A stretch of 23,539 nucleotides of DNA, taken from Microcaldota archaeon (GTDB taxonomy: Archaea > Micrarchaeota > Micrarchaeia > Micrarchaeales > Micrarchaeaceae). The notes below the pieces were generated by a model. The model searched no databases, was not told where the DNA came from, and saw only the letters and a list, made by a program, of their open reading frames with translations. The translations under genes and the position numbers were made by a program. Every line of letters begins with the position of its first letter. Positions within the stretch are counted from its first letter, which is position 1. Of the stretch, positions 8,185 to 13,920 are shown in pieces. The stretch is from NCBI GenBank assembly GCA_021816645.1, contig JAKAXF010000003.1, forward strand, positions 1 to 23,539, read 5' to 3'.

Positions 8185-9381
8185 ATGCTGGGAGTGTTGC
8201 TGAGCGTTGGTGCGATACCCGCGCTTGTACCGATAATAATCATAATAATTCTGATAGCGGCAGCAGCCGGACTGACCAGGGGAACGGACCTGTTCGCGGC
8301 GCTTGGAATAGGCACGTTGATAGGCATGGGCCAGGGAATCGGAGCCGGCAGCACGGGCAAGGGGCTCAGGAAGGGATACGGATCGATGGCCGGAGGCCTC
8401 GGGCGCAAGGGATACAAGAAAGCAGGTAGCGCCCTGATACCGAAGAGCGCACAGAACGCGATCAAGAGCAAAGCAAAGAATCTCGCGACAATGGTAAAGG
8501 CAAAGACGGTATCTGGTTCTATAGCCAAGGATCTGGGAGACGCTTCGTTGCAGACAAACTATCTTACTCCGAGCAGTGTTACAGGGGTGCAAAGTCCAGT
8601 AGACAACTACATCGACAGAGGAATAGCTAGGGAGGGTATAATGAAGGATGCGTACGGCAGAGTACACATGTCTACTAAATCCACAAGGTTGAATAAGCTT
8701 GGAGTTGGGGTTGCGGTAGCAGCGGGCGGAGTACCCGGATACGTAGGGTACAGGATCCTGACCGGAAAGGAGAAGAGGGACAGGAGCAGCCTCAGAGAGT
8801 TCAAAAAGAGCAACCCGAAAGAGTACAAGCAGCTGATCAAGAATGGTAAGAGGGAGTGGATGAATTACGTTAAGGGGCGCATGGATGAGGAGAAAAGAGC
8901 CAAGAAGGGTAGCGGCGGGTTGTCAGAGCTGCGTGATATATACCAGCTTATAGGAAAGGATCTGCCGTTGCTAATGCGCGGGGAAGTTCCAAACCAGAAC
9001 TCAGGCAGGATATTGAAGCAGTCGGGAGTGATCAGGACAGAGGGTGAGAAACGTGGCTGGTACTTTGACTGGGAGAAGAAACCGGAACCTGCACCGGAGG
9101 AGCCGCAGCGTCCAGTAGATGGAACTTGGAAGGAGATGCGAGAATGGAAAAAGAAGAACAAGGAATGGGAAGAGTACCAGAAGAAGGAGAAAATAAAAAA
9201 GGACATTGATGATTACGAATCGATGAAGGATTATATAGCTCCAAAAAGCGTCAAGGACTGGACCGCCCTGTGGTTTGCCAGCTACTCGGCGAAGGGTAAG
9301 AATAAGTGGTTTAATAAGAAGCTTGGTGTAGAACCGGGCGAGAGCGATGAGCGTTCTCCTCCAACCGGAGACCAAATATAG
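8185..9381 (+). CDS. Unrecognised membrane protein with glycine-rich, basic N-terminal half
   Basis: 398 residues from ATG 8185, 45 bp after the giant gene. Residues 3-30 form a strongly hydrophobic helix (Ile run within VPIIIIIILIAAAAGL). A second Gly-rich hydrophobic segment is at about 38-54 (LFAALGIGTLIGMGQGIGAG), then a Gly/Lys-rich basic stretch (KGLRKGYGSMAGGLGRKGYKK). A third possible membrane segment is at about 173-192 (GVGVAVAAGGVPGYVGYRIL). The remainder is highly charged and probably cytosolic, with a Pro/Glu linker (KKPEPAPEEPQRP) and a Lys/Glu/Trp-rich helix (MREWKKKNKEWEEYQKKEK). I do not recognise a family. Position directly after the giant protein and before another unknown gene with a similar promoter box suggests a functional unit, for example a membrane partner of the surface protein (inference). 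Confidence 0.75.
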   Translation: MLGVLLSVGAIPALVPIIIIIILIAAAAGLTRGTDLFAALGIGTLIGMGQGIGAGSTGKGLRKGYGSMAGGLGRKGYKKAGSALIPKSAQNAIKSKAKNLATMVKAKTVSGSIAKDLGDASLQTNYLTPSSVTGVQSPVDNYIDRGIAREGIMKDAYGRVHMSTKSTRLNKLGVGVAVAAGGVPGYVGYRILTGKEKRDRSSLREFKKSNPKEYKQLIKNGKREWMNYVKGRMDEEKRAKKGSGGLSELRDIYQLIGKDLPLLMRGEVPNQNSGRILKQSGVIRTEGEKRGWYFDWEKKPEPAPEEPQRPVDGTWKEMREWKKKNKEWEEYQKKEKIKKDIDDYESMKDYIAPKSVKDWTALWFASYSAKGKNKWFNKKLGVEPGESDERSPPTGDQI

Positions 9382-9413
9382 ATGTTTCCACGGGCTGCAC
9401 TGGCAAGCGAATA

Positions 9414-9435
9414 CATAAATATTACAAAAGGATAA
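9414..9435 (+). promoter_or_regulatory. TATA-like box plus motif shared with the upstream gene's promoter
   Basis: cataaatattacaaaag followed by gataa (9414-9435) closely matches tatattacaaaagcgtaa at 8146-8163; the common core is tattacaaaag-NN-taa. Both copies lie just before unrecognised genes. Here the right arm of the inverted repeat is absent, so the conserved part is the TATA and its downstream flank. Confidence 0.5.
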
Positions 9436-9477
9436 ACACCGAATATAGAGTTGGGAGCAACGGCCGCAAGTGATACT

Positions 9478-10818
9478 ATGAATATATCGAAAGGAAAAGA
9501 GAAAGAGTCTACGGAACAAACGGATAAGGAAGAGATTCCTTTAGTAGTCGCTGTGAATGGTAGGAAAGAGGATAAGACACTTAAAAAGTGGACAGCAAAG
9601 GACAGCAATACGATAAAGATTATAGACCATATCGAAAAGTACGGCAGATCTCAGCTCATGAACACGAGCGACTACAACGAGGAACTTGTTGAGTATATTA
9701 AAACAGAACTGGAGAAGGTTAGAGGCCTGCTGGCCAGGGAGGACAAGAACGCGAACGCGCAAATTTACACCTGGATAAAGGAGAGAACAGAGGAGATGGC
9801 CAGGAGAAACAGGGAAGGCCTGCTGAACGAGGTGTTCGCTAAGGGGATATTTGGGGGCAAGGATGGTTTAAACGTGCACGCATACAAAGGGCTGCGCGAC
9901 ACAATGTTCGATCTGCACGGAGAACCGAACAAGACTCTCAAGGAAGTGGAAAAATCGCTTAATAAAATGAACGGCCTTACCAGGGGAATGGGCAGCAAGT
10001 TCATACCCGTATCGTGGATTGATGGCATACGCTATGTTGCAACAGAACAGAGGGTTATCGACAGATTGGAGTGGCTGAGAGAGGACATATCGGCCAACCC
10101 AAACCTCATCAAAGACTGGGCGGCCAACAGCGTTTACGAGGAAGAAATGCTGCGCATAACGAAACATACCAAAGACCTGCTGAATGCGGGCGAGAGGTCG
10201 GCGGCTACAAGGTACCTCGAGGGCGCAGCGGACGCGTTCGCAAAGGCGTGCAACGTAGATACGACCCCGAAGCTCGAAGTCGAGGACGTTTTGAAGAGGC
10301 AGACCGAGCAACTGCGCGATTATGTGAGCAAGAATTACTGGGCCAAAAAAAGCCTGAGCAAGGGACAGCTCATCGAGCTTTCGAGGACCGAACTCGACGC
10401 TGATTCTGCTGTAAGCATATGGAAAACCCTAACCGCGGCGTGGTATACCGTGACTAAAGTGGATAAAAGCCGCCTGCCACCTCTCGGTGCCATAATAAAC
10501 GTAAACAACGTCCAAGACATGGTTACAATTGGCCACGTGCTCACTTACGCACATATGACCAGTATGAAGGAGGTGCGTGAAGCCGTGCAGCTGTCCGATG
10601 ATGGTCAGCGTCTGGTACATGAAATTTCCGTGCAGGCGCCGTACATAGCCGACATAATGGAATCAAATATAATTAAGAAATATTTCGAGGACCAGTTGGA
10701 GCTGTGGATGCAGATACGCGCAAAGATTGATTCCTACTATCTTTCTAAGGAAAAGAAGAAATCGAAAGATGAGGACGGAGAGGTTCAATCGCCACCGCTT
10801 ATTTACCAGCTGTACTGA
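9478..10818 (+). CDS. Unrecognised soluble alpha-helical protein
   Basis: 446 residues from ATG 9478; a TTG at 9451 would add nine and would fit a nearly leaderless start from the box at 9414-9435, so the start is uncertain. No signal peptide or membrane helix. The first 30 residues are charged and probably disordered (SKGKEKESTEQTDKEE). The remainder alternates amphipathic helices rich in Lys/Glu/Arg, with conserved-looking aromatic turns (FIPVSWIDGIRYVATEQR, SIWKTLTAAWYTVTKVDK, LPPLGAIINVNNVQDMV). The C-terminus is a charged linker ending PPLIYQLY. No catalytic motif, nucleotide-binding loop or zinc site was found. It follows the membrane protein by 96 bp with a related promoter box, so a shared role with that gene and the giant surface protein is plausible but unproven. 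Confidence 0.75.
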   Translation: MNISKGKEKESTEQTDKEEIPLVVAVNGRKEDKTLKKWTAKDSNTIKIIDHIEKYGRSQLMNTSDYNEELVEYIKTELEKVRGLLAREDKNANAQIYTWIKERTEEMARRNREGLLNEVFAKGIFGGKDGLNVHAYKGLRDTMFDLHGEPNKTLKEVEKSLNKMNGLTRGMGSKFIPVSWIDGIRYVATEQRVIDRLEWLREDISANPNLIKDWAANSVYEEEMLRITKHTKDLLNAGERSAATRYLEGAADAFAKACNVDTTPKLEVEDVLKRQTEQLRDYVSKNYWAKKSLSKGQLIELSRTELDADSAVSIWKTLTAAWYTVTKVDKSRLPPLGAIINVNNVQDMVTIGHVLTYAHMTSMKEVREAVQLSDDGQRLVHEISVQAPYIADIMESNIIKKYFEDQLELWMQIRAKIDSYYLSKEKKKSKDEDGEVQSPPLIYQLY

Positions 10819-10857
10819 CCGTGCTTGGGTTGATCGAGAGCGTGTAACTTAAACGCC

Positions 10858-11589
10858 TCATTTGTAGAAGAGGCTCTTAAGTATCTCGCTACCTATCCTC
10901 TCTCCAGCGCTCGATTCTGGTATGATTATCCTTTGGGCTCCTGCCTTGCTGATCTTAGGTATATCTTCGGTTCTCTTCGCCCTAGCTATTATCTTAACCT
11001 TCTTGTTTACCGACCTGGCCGTGACCGAGATAAGTGCGTTCTTTGTGTCGTCTTCGCCGCACGCGACCACGTATGCGGCCCTGTCTACGCCCGCTGCCTT
11101 GAAGGTGTCTTCGAGACCCGTGTTTCCGAAAAGCGCTATCGCGCCCATTCTCCTGATTCCGGGGATGTCGGACTGCTTGTCCGTTATGACCACTGCTTTG
11201 AAACCTTCTTTCCTCAGATCTTCTACGAGGAATTCCGAGATTACGTTGTGCGGCGCGATTATCACGTGATCCTTCAGCTTTCTGATTTTGGAAGCGGACA
11301 GCCTGCCCCAAAAATCTATCTTTCTGACAAAACCGTAGAACCACGATGCAAGGTAGAAGGTTATCAGGATGAAGGCTATCGTGCCAAACAGGTCCGACAG
11401 TATTACGAGCGGGTTGCTAGGCGTACTTACGCTCACAGGTGAGTAGAACACGCCGAATGTATTCATGGTCGTCCATATGAACGACAGCCAGAAGAGTCCC
11501 GTATTGTCCCACACCAGCAACAGGGACAGCACGAACAGTGTGATTGCTGCGAAAAGCAGTATGTTGGCTCTGTTCTCTATACTCGCCAT
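10858..11589 (-). CDS. Membrane RCK/TrkA-N protein, K+ channel-like, with altered selectivity filter and lost glycine loop
   Basis: 243 residues, third gene of a three-gene RCK operon; its ATG follows the upstream stop codon with no gap. Two membrane helices (about 9-26 and 61-87) flank a re-entrant-loop-like segment. SFIWTTMNTFGVFYSPVSVS (36-55) aligns with the pore helix and filter of potassium channels (TTxTVGYGDxxP), but the filter TVGYGD reads TFGVFY. From residue 107 a TrkA-N Rossmann domain follows (DHVIIAPHNVISEFLVEDL), where the family glycines GxGxxG are replaced by APHNVI. The acidic residue after beta-2 remains (AVVITDKQ, Asp137). The domain ends at FYK without a separate TrkA-C. 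Likely a channel-derived sensor or heteromeric subunit rather than a normal potassium channel (inference). Confidence 0.82.
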   Translation of the reverse strand: MASIENRANILLFAAITLFVLSLLLVWDNTGLFWLSFIWTTMNTFGVFYSPVSVSTPSNPLVILSDLFGTIAFILITFYLASWFYGFVRKIDFWGRLSASKIRKLKDHVIIAPHNVISEFLVEDLRKEGFKAVVITDKQSDIPGIRRMGAIALFGNTGLEDTFKAAGVDRAAYVVACGEDDTKNALISVTARSVNKKVKIIARAKRTEDIPKISKAGAQRIIIPESSAGERIGSEILKSLFYK

Positions 11590-12399
11590 CTAGCTCACAC
11601 CCTTCCACTTCGGTTTATTCGCTTCCACGTATCCGGTGTTGATGGCGTATTCACCTATGTCAACACCCGCCAGTATCTCAGGCACTACGCAGAGCGATGC
11701 TCCCGCCCTGTGCATCTTTGTCACCGACTCTTCGTGAATCGCCCTCGACACTATCCTGACCTTTTTGTTCAGGAAGTGCGCGGTTACTATGCCGAGAAGG
11801 TTCTCGTAATCGTTGTCCGAAGTGAATACTATAGAATCCGCCGTGTCTATTCTCGCCTCCTTCAGATCCTCGCCGTTGGTGAAGTTCCCTCTTATCGTTT
11901 TGTAGCCTAGGCCGAGAAGGGTCTCTATGGTCTCAAGATTTTTGTCTATAACCACGAAATCCGTCTTCTTGTCCTTCAAAGATCTGCACAAGTTCTCAGC
12001 CAGGTCAGAATAGCCGGCAACTATGACGTGACCGTAGAGTCTTTTGGCCCTGATATGCTCAAGCCTTGACCTTATGTCTAAACTCGAAAGCATCTGCACA
12101 AGTACTCCGATAACGAAGCCGATGAGGATTATTCTTATCAATCCGTCTATAGCTACCAGCGTGGTCAGCAGGTCGAAGTTGTAGCTGAATGGCTGTATTG
12201 CCAACACGTATTTAGAGAACGGATCTACGCCTGCGGCGTTGAGGAATACATAAATCACAGAATAGAAAGCTGCATATACGTTGTGAAACAGGGAATTGGC
12301 TATGTCGAAAGTTACCATCATTGGTATAAGCGCCAGCACTAGGACGATCAGCAGCAGGGCCCACCCAAAACCGACCACGCCGCCAGCCTCATCCGCCAT
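11590..12399 (-). CDS. Membrane RCK/TrkA-N protein with partly degenerate nucleotide loop
   Basis: 269 residues, second gene of the RCK operon. Hydrophobic segments at about 12-30, 41-56 and 83-105 precede a TrkA-N Rossmann domain starting near residue 123 (GHVIVAGYSDLAENLCRSL). The glycine motif is reduced to GYSDLA (129-134), while beta-2 keeps its acidic end (FVVIDKN, Asp152). No TVGYGD filter exists; the only short candidate between the last two helices is AAGVDPFS (55-62). TrkA-N/RCK domains bind NAD(H), ADP/ATP or second messengers and gate potassium channels or transporters. With the filter missing here, ion selectivity is doubtful. The gene lies 12 bp after the soluble RCK protein, so the products probably assemble together. 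Confidence 0.82.
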   Translation of the reverse strand: MADEAGGVVGFGWALLLIVLVLALIPMMVTFDIANSLFHNVYAAFYSVIYVFLNAAGVDPFSKYVLAIQPFSYNFDLLTTLVAIDGLIRIILIGFVIGVLVQMLSSLDIRSRLEHIRAKRLYGHVIVAGYSDLAENLCRSLKDKKTDFVVIDKNLETIETLLGLGYKTIRGNFTNGEDLKEARIDTADSIVFTSDNDYENLLGIVTAHFLNKKVRIVSRAIHEESVTKMHRAGASLCVVPEILAGVDIGEYAINTGYVEANKPKWKGVS

Positions 12400-12411
12400 C
12401 GCACCATCAAA

Positions 12412-12852
12412 CTATTTTTTGACATCTTTTTTGTCCCTCATCAGTTCTTCCATTATTTCCCTGCTCGCGCTCCGCTGCGGGAGCACAACATAATCTGCCC
12501 CGGCTTCTATCAGCTTTTCTTTCACAAAGGCATCGTTCGCCCTAGTGGCTATGAATATCTTGCCGTTGAGGTCACGCGCCGTGAGAACAGCAAAGAGGTT
12601 CTTTGCGTCGTTGTCCATTACTATCGCTATCGCTTTGGCGTTTTCTATGCTGGCCTCCTTCATCGCCTTCGAAGTTGTAGCGTCGCCCTCCACGATGTTG
12701 TATTCCAGCTCCCTTATCCTGCTCGCCACCTGGGCATTGTTTTCTATTATAATGAAACTTATTCCCTTCTCCACGAGCATGTCAACGACCTTCTCGCCGA
12801 CTATGCCGAAACCGCACACGATGACGTGGTCCTTTATCTGGATCTTGGCCAT
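12412..12852 (-). CDS. Soluble TrkA-N (RCK) domain protein
   Basis: 146 residues, first gene of the minus-strand RCK operon. It is a single TrkA-N Rossmann domain with an intact dinucleotide loop CGFGIVGEKVV (GxGxxG at 14-19) and an acidic end of beta-2 (FIIIENN, Glu37) that would bind the ribose. The distal half follows the family pattern (IVEGDATTSKAMKEASIENA, AIAIVMDNDAKNLFAVLTAR, ADYVVLPQR). It has no membrane segment and no TrkA-C domain. Of the three tandem paralogues it is the only one with a complete ligand motif, so it may be the ligand-sensing subunit of a mixed complex (inference). A TATA-like box at 12887-12894 on the minus strand predicts a short leader. Confidence 0.88.
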   Translation of the reverse strand: MAKIQIKDHVIVCGFGIVGEKVVDMLVEKGISFIIIENNAQVASRIRELEYNIVEGDATTSKAMKEASIENAKAIAIVMDNDAKNLFAVLTARDLNGKIFIATRANDAFVKEKLIEAGADYVVLPQRSASREIMEELMRDKKDVKK

Positions 12853-12886
12853 ACCAAACCATCTTTATACAAAATGGAAAGCAACG

Positions 12887-12894
12887 TTTTTATC
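12887..12894 (-). promoter_or_regulatory. TATA-like box of the RCK operon
   Basis: On the minus strand this reads gataaaaa, centred about 38 bp before ATG 12852, predicting a transcript start near 12863 and an 11-nt leader. A second AT-rich word (gtataaag, 12870-12863) is too close to the ATG for a normal TATA position. Confidence 0.4.
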
Positions 12895-12904
12895 CCTATG
12901 CAGT

Positions 12905-12940
12905 TGCACGGTACGCCGCGTGTATCACACGTTCCGTGCA
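12905..12940. repeat. Nested inverted repeat / hairpin between RCK operon promoter and tRNA-Gln
   Basis: Outer arms tgcacgg (12905-12911) and ccgtgca (12934-12940) are exact complements. Inside, cgtgt (12919-12923) and acacg (12927-12931) pair around atc. The element sits just upstream of the TATA-like box of the RCK operon and 40 bases past the 3' end of tRNA-Gln. It could be an operator (the inner cgtgtatcacacg resembles a repressor half-site pair) or an RNA hairpin trailing the tRNA transcript. Confidence 0.5.
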
Positions 12941-12979
12941 CCTTTTGGCCGTAACCACCATAACCAGACAGAAATATCA

Positions 12980-13052
12980 TAGCCCCACCCAGATTCGAGC
13001 TGGGGTTTACAGGTCCAGAGCCTGTCGTCCTTGACCGCTAGACGATGGGGCT
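12980..13052 (-). tRNA. tRNA-Gln (anticodon CUG)
   Basis: 73 nt including discriminator A at 12980. Acceptor AGCCCCA/TGGGGCT, D stem GTCT/GGAC with GG in the loop, anticodon stem ACAGG/CCTGT with loop CTCTGGA (anticodon CTG), a four-base variable region, and T stem CCCAG/CTGGG with loop CTCGAAT. No intron and no encoded CCA. The A1-U72 pair is the identity feature by which archaeal GatDE amidotransferase recognises tRNA-Gln. Position 54 is C instead of the near-universal U. A TATA-like box (caaatatatc, 13081-13072) lies about 24 bp upstream. Confidence 0.93.
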
Positions 13053-13071
13053 GAAAGAATGAAACTATGAT

Positions 13072-13100
13072 GATATATTTGACCTATGGCTTTTATATTC
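13072..13100. promoter_or_regulatory. Back-to-back promoters for tRNA-Gln (minus) and the M50 peptidase (plus)
   Basis: Minus: caaatatatc at 13081-13072, 24 bp before the tRNA 5' end. Plus: ttttatattc at 13091-13100, centred 25 bp before ATG 13120, which implies a leaderless mRNA. Both spacings match archaeal TATA positions. Confidence 0.5.
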
Positions 13101-13119
13101 CTTTTGCGGAAACTACCTT

Positions 13120-13824
13120 ATGCCAATCAGGGAAAACCTTACCCACAGCGAAGAACTGCGCGACATACTCGTAGCGGACGCTGTTCTGATTCTGGCGTTC
13201 ACGATGGTGTTCGCTTGGGGTTTTGGTGGAATATTCACGCTGTTCGCGTCCCCAGCCAAGTCCGTATCCAACTTCATATACTTCCTACCCATGGCGATAG
13301 TCGCGGCCACACTCAGCTTCGTGCTCCACGAGCTTATGCACAAGTTCGTCGCGCAGCACTACGGAGCCATAGCGGCCTTCAGGTCTTCCAAGAACGGGCT
13401 CCTGATAACCCTGCTTACCGGAGCGATAGGCTTCCTCCTGGGAATACCCGGCGCGACAATGATATACGTGCACAGCTTCACAAAGCGCGAAAACGGGATA
13501 GTATCGCTCGCTGGCCCTCTGACAAACTTCACGGTCTTCGTAGTCTTCCTTACAGCGTTCCTATTCTCTACGCCCAACACGTACCTTTCCAACCTCTTCT
13601 ATTTCGTCATGTTCGTCAGCATACTGCTCGCGTTCTTCAACATGCTGCCGATCTATCCGCTTGACGGAAGCAAGGTCCTCGCCTGGGACAAGAGGGTCTA
13701 CGCGGCAACAATGCTGGTAATATTCGCGCTTATGTACGTGTTCGCTCACATACCTCTCTTCGAGATATTTATCTGGATAATGATAGCCTTCTACTTCTCG
13801 ATGTTTTACAGGAGAATACTGTAG
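13120..13824 (+). CDS. Site-2-protease-like M50 zinc membrane peptidase
   Basis: 234 residues, mostly membrane-embedded, from ATG 13120. The zinc-binding HExxH is HELMH (70-74) inside a hydrophobic helix, and the third ligand motif is NMLPIYPLDGSKVL (174-187) with Asp182, together the hallmark of M50 intramembrane proteases. Other family features seen are LAGPLTNF (130-137) and about six membrane helices. No PDZ or CBS domain is present, so this is the minimal type. Such enzymes cut transmembrane segments of regulators or remnant signal peptides; the substrate cannot be read from the sequence. It lies 96 bp before the pilus-like operon on the same strand but has its own leaderless promoter, so linkage is only suggestive. 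Confidence 0.92.
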   Translation: MPIRENLTHSEELRDILVADAVLILAFTMVFAWGFGGIFTLFASPAKSVSNFIYFLPMAIVAATLSFVLHELMHKFVAQHYGAIAAFRSSKNGLLITLLTGAIGFLLGIPGATMIYVHSFTKRENGIVSLAGPLTNFTVFVVFLTAFLFSTPNTYLSNLFYFVMFVSILLAFFNMLPIYPLDGSKVLAWDKRVYAATMLVIFALMYVFAHIPLFEIFIWIMIAFYFSMFYRRIL

Positions 13825-13860
13825 GTTGGGCGCTCTTGCGTCTCTCGTAACGCTTAAAAA

Positions 13861-13900
13861 ACCTATAGGTATTTATTGATTGTTTTCTTACTATATTTAG
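13861..13900 (+). promoter_or_regulatory. Promoter of the Tad/pilus-like operon with a 10-bp palindrome
   Basis: TATA-like ctatatttag (13891-13900) is centred 26 bp before ATG 13921, implying a leaderless first gene. Upstream is acctataggt (13861-13870), a perfect 10-bp palindrome 20 bp before the box, a candidate activator or repressor site. T-rich sequence 13871-13890 may also end transcription from the peptidase gene. Nothing else was seen in the 96-bp gap. Confidence 0.45.
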
Positions 13901-13920
13901 TTTTACTGCGATGCATTATC

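Noticed and set aside
10819..10857. Possible bidirectional terminator between convergent genes (gagcgt / acgcctc)
   Set aside because: The arms pair over only four to five bases with a mismatch and no T-run follows on either strand strong enough to call.
13066..13072. atgatga resembling a C box of a C/D sRNA near the tRNA
   Set aside because: No D box (ctga) or C'/D' pair is found at a suitable distance downstream; the stretch is better explained by the two promoters.
13876..13920. TTG start extending the wHTH/coiled-coil protein by a hydrophobic stretch
   Set aside because: It lies upstream of the TATA-like box, and ATG 13921 sits at the expected leaderless distance.
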